In this document: positions 1 to 15,650 of the stretch, piece by piece | Layout of the letters: every line of letters begins with the position of its first letter | Numbering within the stretch: position 1 is the stretch's first letter | From: Homarus americanus | Lineage: Eukaryota > Arthropoda > Malacostraca > Decapoda > Nephropidae | Assembly: GCF_018991925.1 (NCBI RefSeq) | Contig: NW_024732415.1 | Span: 2,486,838 to 2,550,837 of the forward strand | Direction of reading: 5' to 3' | Length of the DNA: 64,000 nucleotides | The notes under the pieces: model-generated | What the model saw: the letters and a program-made list of their open reading frames with translations, nothing else | What the model was told of the DNA's origin: nothing | The model's database searches: none | Program-made: the position numbers and the translations under genes

Positions 1-266
1 CCTCACATAGTATTTTCTCAATTTAACGAACTAATTTGAGAAACCCTTTTACGCTTAATCAAATTTTCATGCCAAATGAGCTGCTTGGCGCATGGGGTTT
101 GTGTACATCCACTCAGTCTGTGTCCTGCCGCCACCACATGTGGTGTTCACTGCTACCTCTCGGTCAACTAACTACTGTGCTTAGACATCAAGCCAAAAGT
201 AAGGAAGTGGTGTGAGGGAGAAAGTCAAAAGAGTGCAGCTATCAATTGGAAAAAAGTTTGGAAATA

Positions 267-1508
267 CACTGGTCCCTCGATTAACGAACGGTCCAATTAA
301 CAAAATTTTGATTAATTAATTAGCTCCCATAAGGATTTTCAATTCCATTAACGAACAAAACTTCGATTAACGAAAGCCTTACGAGAAACGTGCTTTGTTG
401 TGCGCATCAGCTGATCAGCTAGTCTGCCAATACAGTAACTGGTTCTATGTTTACATTCATTTCCAGTGGAACAGTTTTTGTGTGCCAATCAGCTGATTGA
501 ATCACCCACTAACGCTTCTCAGTTTAAATTATTGGTCATTCTGAAATTTAGCTCACATACTGTATTGAAAATATACAGTGCAGAAATTATTATGAAACAT
601 GAAGAAAGCATTAGAACCAATGCACTCTGTAAAGAATATGGCATGTCATCATCGACTGCCTCTATAATCAGCTGTTTGATATGTAAACAAAGCTGCAGGG
701 AATACAACATACACACCTCAAAGTAAGTTAAACTACAGTATTCTATTGTTTTTTTATTTATTATTATACATACAGTATACTGCACATTACAGTACAGTAC
801 AGTGAGTTCTGCTATAACGCGCGTTTTGACAACGCGAATTGGCTCTAACGCGATTTATGAATAGAGGAACGATATTTGTATAACGCGAACGCTTGTTTGC
901 TGTAACTCGATTTTTGCTTACTATTTCTCCAATTTTGTGGTATTAACTGTGAATATGGCAATGAAGAATATCTCCAAGAAGCGTTCTGGTGATCGCATTC
1001 CCGGTGATGATTGTAAAAGAAAGGCTATAACCCTTGAAGAGAAGCTCGATGTTATCTACCTCAAAATCACCCTTCTCCCCCATCAAGTTATATTCTTATT
1101 TTTTCAAGGTAAAGTGTTACATTTACTGTATGATTTCGTTATTAGATATGAATGTAACATTTATTTAGACTGTGCTATCCTTTGTGTTAGGTTAACTACT
1201 AAATTTTTTTCGATTTCGAGTAGTAATCTGCACTTAACCCTATTTTCTCCATAAGCCGTTATTTCTATTACGCGAATTTCTATAACACGATGTTTTACAA
1301 GAACACAACTATCGCGTTATAGCAGAACTGACTGTACTGTATTTAGTTTATATTTAATGTTTTGTTAATTCTATTACCGGTATACAGTACTTTGTATGTT
1401 CTTTTTCTGTGAATTGGAACCATTTACCCAATATTTCATTAAAATAATAGATTCAGTTAACGAACGACTCTGTGGAACCAATTGTGTTTGTTAATCGCGG
1501 GACCACTG
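267..1508. mobile_element. Pogo/Tigger-like element, host of a nested element
   Basis: Flanked by TA, with imperfect terminal inverted repeats starting CACTGGTCCCTCGATTAACG on the left and, read from the right end inward, CAGTGGTCCCGCGATTAACA. Subtracting the nested 535-bp element leaves about 707 bp. The left part encodes HEESIRTNALCKEYGMSSST, resembling the second helix-turn-helix of CENP-B/pogo-type transposases. No DDE catalytic domain is visible. It is an internally deleted, inactive copy. Confidence 0.8.
800..1334 (+). mobile_element. Tigger-like deletion derivative, copy 1 (nested)
   Basis: 535 bp between TA dinucleotides. Left end CAGTGAGTTCTGCTATAACG, right end complementary to CAGTCAGTTCTGCTATAACG. 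The internal frame from 955 reads MAMKNISKKRSGDRIPGDDC, then KRKAITLEEKLDVI, the start of a CENP-B/Tigger-type DNA-binding domain, and then runs into unrelated sequence, so nearly all of the transposase is deleted. It sits inside the element spanning 267-1508. Confidence 0.88.
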
Positions 1509-1510
1509 TA

Positions 1511-4104
1511 ATAAAAAAAATTTAAAACAAACACCAAACCCACTAGTTTAAGGTAAGCCATGAATAATGCTTCTAATGTTTCTAGGTACATATCATGTGT
1601 CTGAGGTGTCTCTGTAGATGTGAGCGTATTAACGGAATTAACCTCAGTTTAGCAAACTAGTTCACTAAATCGAGCAAAAAATAACAGAAAAAATTCCTTC
1701 CGCTAAATCGAAAGTATACTGTACTGTATTTTGTAAAATTTCATAATTTGTAATGGCTAGAACCCCGATAATTTTGAATTACAGTATGGGGGTTTTACTG
1801 TATGCTGATCTTGATAAATTAATGACCTCTACCCCCACAGAAGAAAAGGCTGTGTTCTCTGCTGGCTTCAATACCAGAATTGACAAAAAGGCCAATGTAT
1901 GGCAAGTACAATGTAAACAAAACTCAAGTTTACATATTGATACAGTACATGTACTAAATATACATGTTCTTCAGTACCACCAAATGATTCATTCTCAAAC
2001 AATAAGTCACTAAGTTTTTCAGTTTTTTTAATTTTGACAACCCAATGAGTTCCAGCCTACTGTAAACAACAAATTCAATATCATTCTGACTCCTGATCAT
2101 GGTAGAACTAAAACTGGAAGTGCCTTGGAAATGAAACTGATAAAAAACATAAGTCATATTTTATGCATAATTGTCCTAGAATGCATATTTTCATTTGTCA
2201 AATCTTTTAAAATTTGGAAGGGGAATTTCCACTCTCTTGTGGCCAGTTCACACTAAAAAACTTTTGAAGCTCAAATGTTCTCCTAACATTTGTTTACATG
2301 TTTGGGCAAAGCAAATACTATAATTTTACATCAATGATACATTTTTTACCCATTTGAAATACTGCATGTGTGGGAATCAATCAACTATCATGATTATAGC
2401 TTATTGCTTAACTAAAATCTAAAGTAAACATTTTTGTAACTAGAAAAAGTTAAAATTCATGGTCAAGATTTTTTTTAAGAGAAACATGAAGTGTTCACTA
2501 TTAAAGGCAGCCACTCTTATGGATAACTTCCAATGACAACGAATGATGTTTAAGAGTTAAACCCAAGAAGTTTACTTGGAGGAGACTGTGCACAGTATAT
2601 CAGATAGCGCAAGACAGCACATTTCTTCTTTAGTTATACAGTAAAACCTCAAGAATCCAAAACTCAGAAATCCAACTCCTTTATTTACCTGGAAAATCTA
2701 TGGTAAGTAAAATTAGAGTGTTTTGTTCACTTATTATCATGTTGCATCATGAATGACTCATTGCATGTGGTTAAAACCATTTAGTTTCATACATACAGTA
2801 TATGTGCTTGTGTTAGGTTTTTGGGCCTCAAAAAATATCTGCAGGAATTCATCTCAACATGTATGATGAAAGTCAATGGGCAAAATGGTTTCACATTATG
2901 GAATATTGAGTTGCATAAAGATTTTCAGGAATGGAACTCTTCTGTAGCCAATGGGATGCCTGCACTGTACTGTATACTGGTATACCAGTATCATTTTAAA
3001 ACTCTTATGTACCATTTGGTCCAGTAGCTGGTGTTTGTAAAATGTGGCAACTGTGTTTATTTACATCATAGTAAAACTACTGTATCAGCCTGAAGGTCCC
3101 TTGCAATAGTAGGCAGACTAAGGATGCAAAATATGCAGTCCTCTACTATCACTGAATGCAAGCATTTCTTGCATGTTTATAGTTTTAATACAGATTACCA
3201 AACAGAATGTCATTGGTTCCTATACACTGTCTACTGGACAGCGACAGTGAAGCAAGGTGATGTGATGTAAAGAGACAAGGCGTAATTAATATGAAGTTTG
3301 GTAACCAAATGTAGTTGGATAAGTATGCCACAGAGCCATGCATACCAACCTTCCCGGGATATCATAAGTTGCATGTAGCATTTCAGAAGTCATCAGACCC
3401 ATCCTGGCAGATACTTTTTTGAGATACTGTACCTGTACATTATTGTAATGTACACGTAAATATCATAAGGTGATTTTTATGTAAGTATGCAAGTATACTG
3501 TACTGTATGTATAGTGTTGATGTATGTATGGGAGGGAGGAGGAAGAAAGGGAGGGAAACTTGAGTCTTAAGCACTTGTCTTTTGTTATGAGTTAATTTTC
3601 AACATTTAATATTTACTGTTAATCATCATAATTCAATTTCATGTAGACAGAGTACAACTGTACAGAAAAGAGTGGTGCATTGGGAGCAAGGGAACCAAGA
3701 GTTAGTTCTGCGGGTAGACCAGAATGGGGTGAATAGCACATACAGTAGTGTCATTTGTGAAGTGCTCAATTTAAGCAGAGAATAAAGAGGATTCTTTTTT
3801 CTCTATTACTGTATACATCTTCCCTTGTTCACTTATTTTGACTGCAACATTTGGGCAAAGCTCAAAAATTTTACTTCACAATCATGTTTAATCCCAAGGT
3901 GATAAACACAGTGCTCCTAATAACATCTTATGAAATACAGTAGCATTTCCTGTAATGGCATTTCAATTTTAGCACATAGCTACCATTGAATTCCATTTGA
4001 AATTCTCAGACCAGACTCCTGGTCACCCCAAATTTAAGTGTTAAGAAAATGGACTGCATTATTGAATACCAAAATCAGACTCTCCTTGGCTTGGTGATAC
4101 TGTA
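1511..4104. other. AT-rich DNA, nothing recognised
   Basis: Short frames only. Frequent TACTGTA/TACAGTA words, as elsewhere in the window, without tandem structure. Confidence 0.5.
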
Positions 4105-4539
4105 TAGTGATATCTCCATTAGCCAAAAGAATTGATGCAGAGCACCCTGAAAAAATCCTTCATCCCCGGAATTTTTCCGGGTACAGTACGTACTGGGAAA
4201 AGTTTATCAAAAGTTTCCAGAAATTGCACATTAGTTCATCCTTGGAATTTGCTCCCAGGACCGAAAAAAATTTGGAGAGTTCCGTATTTTTTCGGAATTT
4301 TCTAGAATGACGCGTTATTTTATCCTTGGAATTAGATCCCTGGTCAAAAAAAATTTGGAGTGAGTTTTCAGAAAATTTTTCTGAATTTTCAGAAAATATG
4401 CCTGATTTTCTACCTCGGAAAATTCGTTCCCAAACCCAGAATTGAAAGAAATTTTCTAGAAAAATTCTGAGCAAATTTTTATTCTGGCTATTGGAGAGTT
4501 CCAGCTAAGAGAGATTTTGGCTAACAGAGATATTGCTTG
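4105..4539. mobile_element. TA-flanked MITE, copy 1
   Basis: About 435 bp. The inverted ends contain ATATCTCCATTAGCCA on the left and TGGCTAACAGAGATAT on the right. The interior has two or three diverged direct copies of a module beginning TCATCCTTGGAATTTGCTCC (near 4238, 4320) rich in GGAATTTTCC-type short palindromes. It shares the whole plan with the element at 10050-10430. No coding capacity; mobilised in trans if at all. Confidence 0.7.
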
Positions 4540-7131
<2,592 letters not shown>

Positions 7132-7136
<5 letters not shown>

Positions 7137-10049
7137 TAAACAAAGAGGAAAAAGTTAGACTAACAAATACCTTTTATAACTGGTCTAATGTAAAAGACTT
7201 CTTATAAAAAAAGCATACAGTATTTACATTTTGTTCAAGAATGAGGTTCTTTGTCAGAAAAAATAAAACTACAGGGTATTTTAAAAACAAGAGTGAAATC
7301 AAAAGTGAATCTGAGGAACATCATATTCTTTTGAGACACACCAACACTAGACTAGAGGGAGAGTTTCTGTCAAAAGAGACAGGTTAAGCAAAGAGCAGGT
7401 TGACGGTGGATCATACAATTGATGATGAAGCATCATAACAATTACTATTATGTTCAAATCTCTAGTAGTATCAAGTCACTAGAAATGATGCCCTTACCTT
7501 TAACAGTACAGAATAGTACTGTACTGTATTCAATTTCCACAGGCATAAAAACTGGTGGTAATGTATAGTGAAATATTGACCAAGAGAGACAGCAGTTATG
7601 AAAGTATCATCACAAATCAATAGTGTACCATGAATGAGTTATATTTCAAGTTTTGCTAGCCAACAACAGACCCCAAAATGGTCCCAACTAGCCCTAAGGA
7701 AACACAAAATGAATATTCAAGGATCTAACTAATACTGCACTGGTCATCAGGTTGGAATGATCAGCTGAGTAACAGGATAAAGGACTCTACAGTTTGACCT
7801 GGGACACATCAACACCACCACCTTCCAATTTAACGTCAAGGAAGTCAGGAGGAATTGACACAAAATTCACTCCTTTCCTAACGACAATACATACAGTATA
7901 GCCTACAATGACTTGAGCTTTTTGTGCACAACCAATGCCAACTTCAGGGAAGAAAATCCTTTATTGACTTTTAAGTGTTTATAAGTTCTGTTACCTGGGT
8001 GACATAATGCAAAAGTCAGAAGTGGTTATAAAAAGTTTATGGAGCTGTTGTCTTTCTTGACTGAGAGAACCTCTTTACTTGAAAGGAAAGATGTGAAAAG
8101 TGTGTTGTTGTATGACAGTAAAAGAGAATGACATACACAGGTTAAAATGACAATGGAGAGACTGATATGTACAGTGATGTGACAATGAGTTAAAAACAAC
8201 CCTGTTCAGAGCTACGAGGGCAGCTGTGTATTGAGAGCAATGGTGAGGTTTCGCACAAAGGTAGGCTGGGATGGTTCAAACACGTGGAGAAAATGGAGGA
8301 CACCGGGTCAAGAGATACATGAGTTTGAATGAGGAGGAGAGGAGAGCTTTGGGCAGGCCAAAAACAACATGAGGAGAGATTGTGAGAAGTGATCTCAGGG
8401 ATAAGAACCTGATGAGATTGGCTGCAAGAGACCATACAGCATGGTGAGCTACCATCAGGGAATTACTGTATGACTATCCCATGCAGACATGAAAAATGGC
8501 TGTAAAGTGGTGATGAATAAACCAGCTGAAGTGGCACATTAATACAGCCATTAACATATTGGCATTTCCTTATACTGTACAGACACTTCTTAGGGTCAGA
8601 GCAAATAAGTTACAATAGTCACCAAAAATAGCTCTTGACTGCATTCTTAAGGATGGTTCAAACCCAAGCTAGCCAATTTCAAACTGTCACTCATATGCCA
8701 TCACTACTCTTATGACCTGCATTTTACATCCATGTAAATACTTTTCCATGACTGCTTGGCCTCAGTACCTGCACTATCACTAACAGGCCTTTTCCCAGAC
8801 ATTATTGGTAAAAAAATATGTTAAAAGGTTACCAGTAGTACCACAGTGCAGTAAACACATGTGTGGGAAGAGTTTAAAACTGACAGAGATGGCACTAATT
8901 GGTGAAGTAGCAATCAGTGTACTGTGTGGCCTCACATAGAACTTTTGAACCATTTCATAGATTTTAATATTTGTTTTTGTTTTATAAGAAAATACCCCAG
9001 AGCAATGATTTATAATGAAACAACTTTATATGAGGCAATGTTCCAAGACAAGTGCTTGTACAGTACAGTACATGTGTTAGAGTATCAAATCTTACATAAT
9101 TTATTTTGTTGTTGATAAAAAAAAAAATGTGAGAGAAAAAAAGCTAGACAGAGGTTGGTGTTACAAAGAAATACTAACCACATGAGATGAGAATGTAGTT
9201 CCAGAGAATGGACCACTATCTGAAACGTTCCTTGACTCCTCAAAGGAAGACTGGACAAACTTGTGAATCATTTTCAAGGGAATACAATATTCAAACCCAC
9301 ATTTGAGGTTAATGAGCAAAGTTGAGAAAGGTTATGATGAAGTTTTTTACTTGATCTGTTTTTTGTTGTGGTAGGAATATTTCCCTCATATCAGTAGTGA
9401 CCCAAGCTTGAGAGATCATGGAGATAGGGGGTTTGAGCTGCCTTCAAGATGTGAGGTAGAGTCCTGGTGTTATATAGCTGTTTTGGCTCACTTCACTAAC
9501 TCTTTAATATAGTAAATTTGAAACATTTGGCAAGATACAGTACTGTACAAGTATTGGATTTTAGTCTTACTACTACAGTATGGAAGAAAATCAACATGTT
9601 AAGTTTGTATGGTAAGTTAGATTAATTTACGCCTGTAACCCCACAGTTTCCCTAAGCTTCATAACCCTCACCATTCTGCAGCAGGTTGTTGTTTTAAAGT
9701 ACTGTACATGCATAAAACGCAATTCTGTTACAGTTTATGGGTACCTTTTGGGTACAGTAATGAAAACTGGTAAAAAAAAATGAAAATGTGCAGCAAGTGT
9801 GCAACTACCTCTGCAAGCTACATACATTCCAGCATATGAAATATAAAACAGAACAAGAATAAAAGTACACAGCAAGACATACTTTGGGTAAAAAAAATAA
9901 AAAACCTTATAAACCCTTAAATTCTGGCAGCATCATAGACCACTTACACTACTGTACAACATATACATATGCAAATGCAGGGTTATATATTTCTATAAAA
10001 CAAATAAAAAATATTAAAAGGAATCAACTATTGGTAATCTAAGTATGTA
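7132..10049. other. AT-rich DNA with one LINE relic
   Basis: Apart from the relic at 8200-8465 nothing was recognised. Confidence 0.5.
8200..8465 (+). pseudogene. RTE-like LINE C-terminal relic
   Basis: Conceptual translation with stops and frame slips reads LGWFKHVEKMEDTGSRDT, then GQ-K-T-R and GIRT/DKNLMRLAARDHTAW. This resembles the conserved C-terminal tail RLRWFGHVERM-D-R-VKR of RTE/BovB-type LINE reverse transcriptases and related arthropod LINEs (from memory). Several stop codons show decay. No RT palm motifs are nearby. Confidence 0.6.
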
Positions 10050-10430
10050 TAGTACTTCCTCATTAGCCAGAATAATTGGTGAAATGCTCTTCCAGAGCAG
10101 TTTCCCAGAAATGTCTGGAAATTACATATTATTCATCCTTGGAATTTGCTCCCAGACCCTGAATTTTTTGGGGGAGAATTTCTGGAATTTTCTTGGAATT
10201 GTCCAGGATTACACATTATTTCATCCTCGGAATTTGTTCCCAGATCCGGAAAAAAGAAAAGAATGCGGAGATTTTCTAGAATTTTCTCAAAAAATGCACC
10301 AGATTTTCAACCTCAGAAACTTTTCACAGACCCAAAATTGAGATAAATTTTCTGTATATATAATATGAGCCAATTTCAATTCCGGGTACATGTACAGTAT
10401 TGGAGAGTTCTGGCTAACGGAGAATTACTG
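10050..10430. mobile_element. TA-flanked MITE, copy 2
   Basis: About 381 bp. The right end, read inward, is CAGTAATTCTCCGTTAGCCA; the left end is the diverged TAGTACTTCCTCATTAGCCA. The interior repeats the module TTCATCCTTGGAATTTGCTC (near 10132) and TTCATCCTCGGAATTTGTTC (near 10220), as in the 4105-4539 copy. Open frames across it are accidental. Confidence 0.7.
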
Positions 10431-10446
10431 CACTATGATAAATTTA

Positions 10447-11199
10447 AGTTTGATTGATTGATACGTTTATTGAGATACAAAAAAACATTAATACATCTCA
10501 AAGGGATGAAGTGACATAAGTCATCCTCACCCCAGTCCAGGAATGTCCCTCTCAGGACTCACATAAATCCCTAATATTTCATATAATTAGTTATAATACA
10601 TAGCTATATTCTAGATGCAAAATTTCTATATTTCTTTAATATTTCATCTATTTTCCCATTTCCAAACATCCACTCTATTTGCTTGGAGACATTATTTATA
10701 TGGGCATTTCTATATACATTAAGCAATGGGCATTCCAGTATATAATGTGGCAGGGTATGGGATCTGGATGTTCTACAAACTCTACATTCTTTATCCTGTT
10801 CACTTCTCTCAGCTCCAAGTTCCCAATAATATTTATATCCTAATCTTAACCTCATATACACTGAATCTTTCCACCTACTCCTATCTTTCCCATATGTAAA
10901 TTTTGTGTTCATGAGAACATGATGGTAATGTTTCATTGTTTCACTTTTCTCGTATATTTCATTCCTTTTGAAATTATCTTCTATTGATTGTATTTTCCGT
11001 AATTTGCTCCTTAATTGCTTCATGGTTTTAGTACATATTATGTCGATCTCGGCCTTTTCCGTGGCTCTTTTTGCTATTATATCTACTGCTTCATTAAGAC
11101 CAATCCCCACATGTGAAGGGACCCATACAAATTGAACATTATGGCCATTTTTCCTTATTGTATTTACTAATTTTCTACATGAACCAATAATGTGTCCAA
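10447..11199 (-). pseudogene. LINE 3' fragment with RNase H end and 3' UTR
   Basis: The open frame on the minus strand from 11199 to 10604 starts within an RNase H-like domain: VQFVWVPSHVGIGLNEAVDI is the WVPSHVGI-GNE-AD signature of LINE-encoded RNase H. It continues through a Cys-rich tail (CRVCRTSRSHTLPHYILEC) and ends ...YRNFASRI. An AT-rich 3' tail with TTTATTGAGATACA-like sequence runs to about 10447. This arrangement occurs in I/R1-type LINEs. 5'-truncated; the fragment itself is intact in frame, implying a fairly young insertion. Confidence 0.82.
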
Positions 11200-12746
11200 A
11201 AATTTAAGTTTTGTTACAAAATACTGTACAATCACGTTGAAAACAACTCTTCTCATCCGATCAGCAGACTCAGACAATATTGGGTCTAGTTAGTACATGT
11301 ACTGTGCTGTGCTGTACTTAGTTGGGTGATTGTCTGGGAATACCAAATACTGTACTGTTGGTATTTAACCTCTTCACTATGGTGATGCCACTTTTAATAT
11401 TCTATTTGGCTAATGCCAGACAATTTTATTGAGATTAGATGGCTTCGTCAGCTATCCTTGGTCAAATTGCCTAAATAATCTGTACTGCACTGTATTTGTA
11501 CAGTATCAATTATTATTATAAAATACCATACTATACCAAAATACTACTCCTACTTTCTAGAATCCGTTTCAAAGTGTAATTTACTAAAATTTTCCTATTA
11601 TGGTCCTCTACTGTACTTTGAATTTACTTTTATCACAGTAAGTAGGTTATGACCTTTGTACCTTCAGCAAATTAGCAAAAACTATCAATAAACTTGTAAT
11701 TTTAGCAGGAACAAACAACAGTGTCGTATTACTTAAGCATTTTGCACCTGCTAAAATATCATTTCTGTGATGTCTTTCATCAATCTACTGAACCACCAAA
11801 GGTACAGAGGCCACAGTCTACCGGTCCTTGCCATTCCAAAGAGAAAACTTAAATTTACTTAGCACCTACAAAGTCGAGCTAATCATAAATGTATCAAGAA
11901 GCTATAAAATTTTCCCATCCATTTTTCAAAAAAATCATACTATGAGCAAAATAATGCACAGTACAGTACTAGAGACAATTCAACACACCTTTAAGAGTTA
12001 AAGGGACTAAAAAGATTGAGAACCTATAAAATTAGTTCAGACATGTATCTAGTGTCAATAATAATTTTTTTCTTAATTTAAAAATTGGTTGTCACTGAAT
12101 AAATAGCAACGAATCTGCTGTTTTAATTGAACATTGCGAGGTAATAACAAAGCTACATACTGTACAGTACTGACACCCTGTACGACCTTTGGACATGTAA
12201 TTTGTGTACAGTATGTTTCTTGAGTGACTGGTATAATGTTTTTATTAAAATCAAAGGCAAAGGTGGTGAGAGATTTAATATTTTATTGTTACGAATACTT
12301 TTTTTTTTAATCTTTGCTGTTTTACTGTTTTCATTCTTTGACTTCATATTCTGGTGCTAAAACACAATCTATGCTAAGTCCCCACCTCTTGTTCATCATA
12401 TAATGATTTTCAGATAAAATATTTGAAAGCAAAAATTACTGATACATTATAAATTATCAATTTATCGCGTTACTACACCATTTATTGATGATAAACAAAT
12501 ATTTAATTAAACCCTCAAGTTGTTAACATGGCTTTGAAGCAATTCCTGTGTCATATAAATGCACTGCACATACTGTACAATACAGCATCTTTAATTTACA
12601 GTAAGTGTCAAATTTAATGTCTTTTTTTTTTTTTTTTAGGAAATATAGTAGAGCTGCTGTACCTCCTCAGAAATGGCTTCAACGATTCAAGATGAAAAAA
12701 TCACTGAATTTAGTACTGTACTCTACTGCCACACCTGAGTACTGTA
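11200..12746. other. AT-rich DNA, nothing recognised
   Basis: Many TACTGTAC words; no supported gene. Confidence 0.5.
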
Positions 12747-13279
12747 CAGTGAGTTCTGCTATAACACGTGTTTTGATAACGCGAATTTGCTCTAACGCGA
12801 TTTATGAATAGAGGAACGATATTTGTTTAACGCGAACGCTTGTTTGCTATAACGTGATATTTGCTTACTATTTCTCCAATTTTGTGGTATTAACTGTGAA
12901 TATGGTAAAGAAGAATATCTCCAAGAAGCGTTCTGGTGATAGAATTCCCGGTGATGATCGTAAATGAAAGGCTATAACCCTTGAAGAGAAGCTTGATGTT
13001 ATCAACCTCAAAATCACCCTTTTCCCCCATCAAGTTACATTCATATTTTTTCAAGGCAAAGTGTTACATTTACTGTATGATTTCATTATTAGATATGAAT
13101 GTAACATTTACTTAGACTGTGCTATCCTTTGTGTTAGGCTAACTACTAAATTTTTTCGATTTCGAGTAATCTGCACCTAACCCTATTTTCTCCATAAGCC
13201 CTGTTATTTCTATTACGCGATTTTCTATAACACGATATTTTACAAGAACACAATTATCGCGTTATAGTAGAACTACCTG
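12747..13279 (+). mobile_element. Tigger-like deletion derivative, copy 2
   Basis: 533 bp, TA-flanked, nearly identical along its length to the element at 800-1334, including the same terminal repeats and the KNISKKRSGDRIPGDD coding stub. Here the stub has a TGA where copy 1 has an arginine codon (ahead of KAITLEEKLDVI), and small indels occur near the 3' end. The shared deletion structure implies both copies were mobilised as a non-autonomous family. Confidence 0.88.
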
Positions 13280-14792
13280 TACTGTACTATCATTCAATGG
13301 TACGTTCATTCTAACATACCAGTTTTTAGCTCAGCAACATTATCTTAACTGCTAAAGGACCAAAGACATTGAAGCCTACCTGCTGTGTCATATACTGTAC
13401 TGTAAATAAAAAATAAAAAATCCAACTGGATATGCATCTTATGCATAGGTACCATAACTAAAAGAATTTTAAATTTCGACCAACGTCAGTGCAAAAGTAT
13501 CAATCCTTTGCCATTTTGACAGCCAGGAGCTTCATGACATATACTGTACAGTATAGTACAGTATACCTGTACTGTACCTGTTTGTCACTCATTCCATTAA
13601 TAACTGGGATACACTGACAGTAGCAAATAACATATTAAAACATCATCATTTATTGGCAAAGGTTTTATTTGAGAATCATAATATAATTAATAAGATTTGT
13701 GATCAGGATGAATATACCCTGTACCTACAATTCCAATTAAATTTTTGTTAATGACACTTCAGAAACACAAATCATAGTAAATTATGGTACACTCAGAGGT
13801 GAACAGAAATGACATTTTTTTTTAATAATTAAATTACATGAGGGTAACTTTTTTCTTGGTACAATACTTTACACTTACTTGAGTAACATCTCAGACAATT
13901 ATTGGTAGTCTTACTTCACTACAGTAGCTACTCATTTTTTCAAGTTCTCATTACTGTACTTTATTCTGGCCATCAAAGCAGTGAGTGTGATACTTTCCCA
14001 AGTTATCTGAACTCAGTGAGCATGTAACAGGCTTCCGGTCAATCATTACTCGGCAATGAGTGCACACTGTTCCCAGCCTCAAAATTGCTATAGAAAAAAA
14101 AATTTATATCAAGAATAAAATAAATGGGGTGGAGGGTATTGTACTTTTCGTATTCTTGTTTTTCCTAGTGTTTCCTGCAAATAATGATGCACTGTGACAA
14201 TCCACCCAACGACATCATAACTGCATTTTAACTGTTGATAAACACTTCCCAGGAACTGACCGAATGTTCAGTGGTGGAATGCTTCCCAGTGACCTATCCA
14301 CATGAACTGAAATACTGTACTGTACTAATATCCTAATCTACTCAACCCAACCCAACGTACAGAGTGTATTTAAACAAACCTAATGTAACCTAACCTAAAC
14401 AAAAATAATAAACCTCCATCCTAGGATACATAAGTTTTTCTGGTTCATATTATCCTGTACAGCATCTACAATATATCATTTGCTAGGGAAATGTCACAGA
14501 AGAAAAGTGTCTTTGATTGCAAAGATAAAATTCCTAAGATTCCATGGTTTTACGAAAGCACAAATTGACCAAAGGTTTTTATGGTAAGTTAGGTAGGGTT
14601 ATGTAGGTTACTTTTGGTTTGGTGGTAATTATTGACGACTACACCACCACTGATTTTTCATACAAAACAAATTTTAAAATACCACAATTTCACTGATTTA
14701 TAGTGGACGCTGTCATAGTTATGGCAAATGTGTTAAAAAGTGTTTATTTACAAGTTCAGCTTAACTTAACCTAGCCTACCCTAACCTAACCT
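13280..14792. other. AT-rich DNA with short CCTAA-like runs
   Basis: CCTAA-like motifs near 14340-14400 and 14765; no supported gene. Confidence 0.5.
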
Positions 14793-15436
14793 GGTTAATA
14801 TTTAGTAGTTGCCACCACCTAACTGAATATTGAGTTATATGTGGGGAGATGGAGAAAAAAGTAAAAATAATTTATCCTATGTTTCCATCATAAATTTAAA
14901 GTTTTCGGGTTAATTTAAATTTTATTTTATAATATTTGGCCAATCAGTGTGTGTTCGTGGGCAGTTGGAAGATGGATGTACATTGGCTGGCTGCTGCATA
15001 ATTCAGCACATTTTGGACAATGAAGCAGCAGCCATTGTCATTTTTAGGGCTCAAGGTGTTCTTGTTTCATCTGTAAAGTGACCAAGAGTAATTCAGTGTC
15101 AGTACTGTGTAGATCACCATGCATGGTACTGTGTTAAGAGACACACTGGCAAACACACCACTTCCTCATTCAAATTGCATCACTCTATCCTCCTGTATCT
15201 CTTACTTAAGGTAAATTTCTTACACACTGGGGGTTAGGTTAGGTAGGTTAGGTTTTTATTTTCTTTGAGATTTTTACAGTGTTTGACCTTACAATTTTTT
15301 TCTCAATATTTCAACTACTGCTCATTTCCGACGGCAATGAAGGTCATATTTGTATTTAACACGATGATTTACACTATAAAGAAACATTTTCAAAAGTCAA
15401 TTAGGTGGTGGCAACTACTCAATATTTACCCCTAAC
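14793..15436. mobile_element. Non-coding element with about 35-bp inverted ends
   Basis: The left arm (14793-14826) contains TAGTAGTTGCCACCACCTAA, and the right arm (15397-15436) is its inverted counterpart (TTAGGTGGTGGCAACTACTC). The roughly 640-bp unit has no convincing reading frame. Short TTAGG/CCTAA runs adjoin the left arm and lie inside near 15228. Target-site duplications were not identified, so class is unknown. Confidence 0.55.
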
Positions 15437-15650
15437 CTTATACAAACCTGACCTTAATCTAATCTAACACTAACAAAACCAAACCCCTAAAATTATTATC
15501 ACATCAGAACTCACTAATGAAAAAATAGTAAGACTATAAACATCAAAACAAACAGCACGTCGGCGGTGTACTCGTCAATATTAGCCTTAACGTTTCCACG
15601 AAGTTTCTATCAACTCCATCTGGTGTTAGTCTAAAAAAATAAAATAAATA

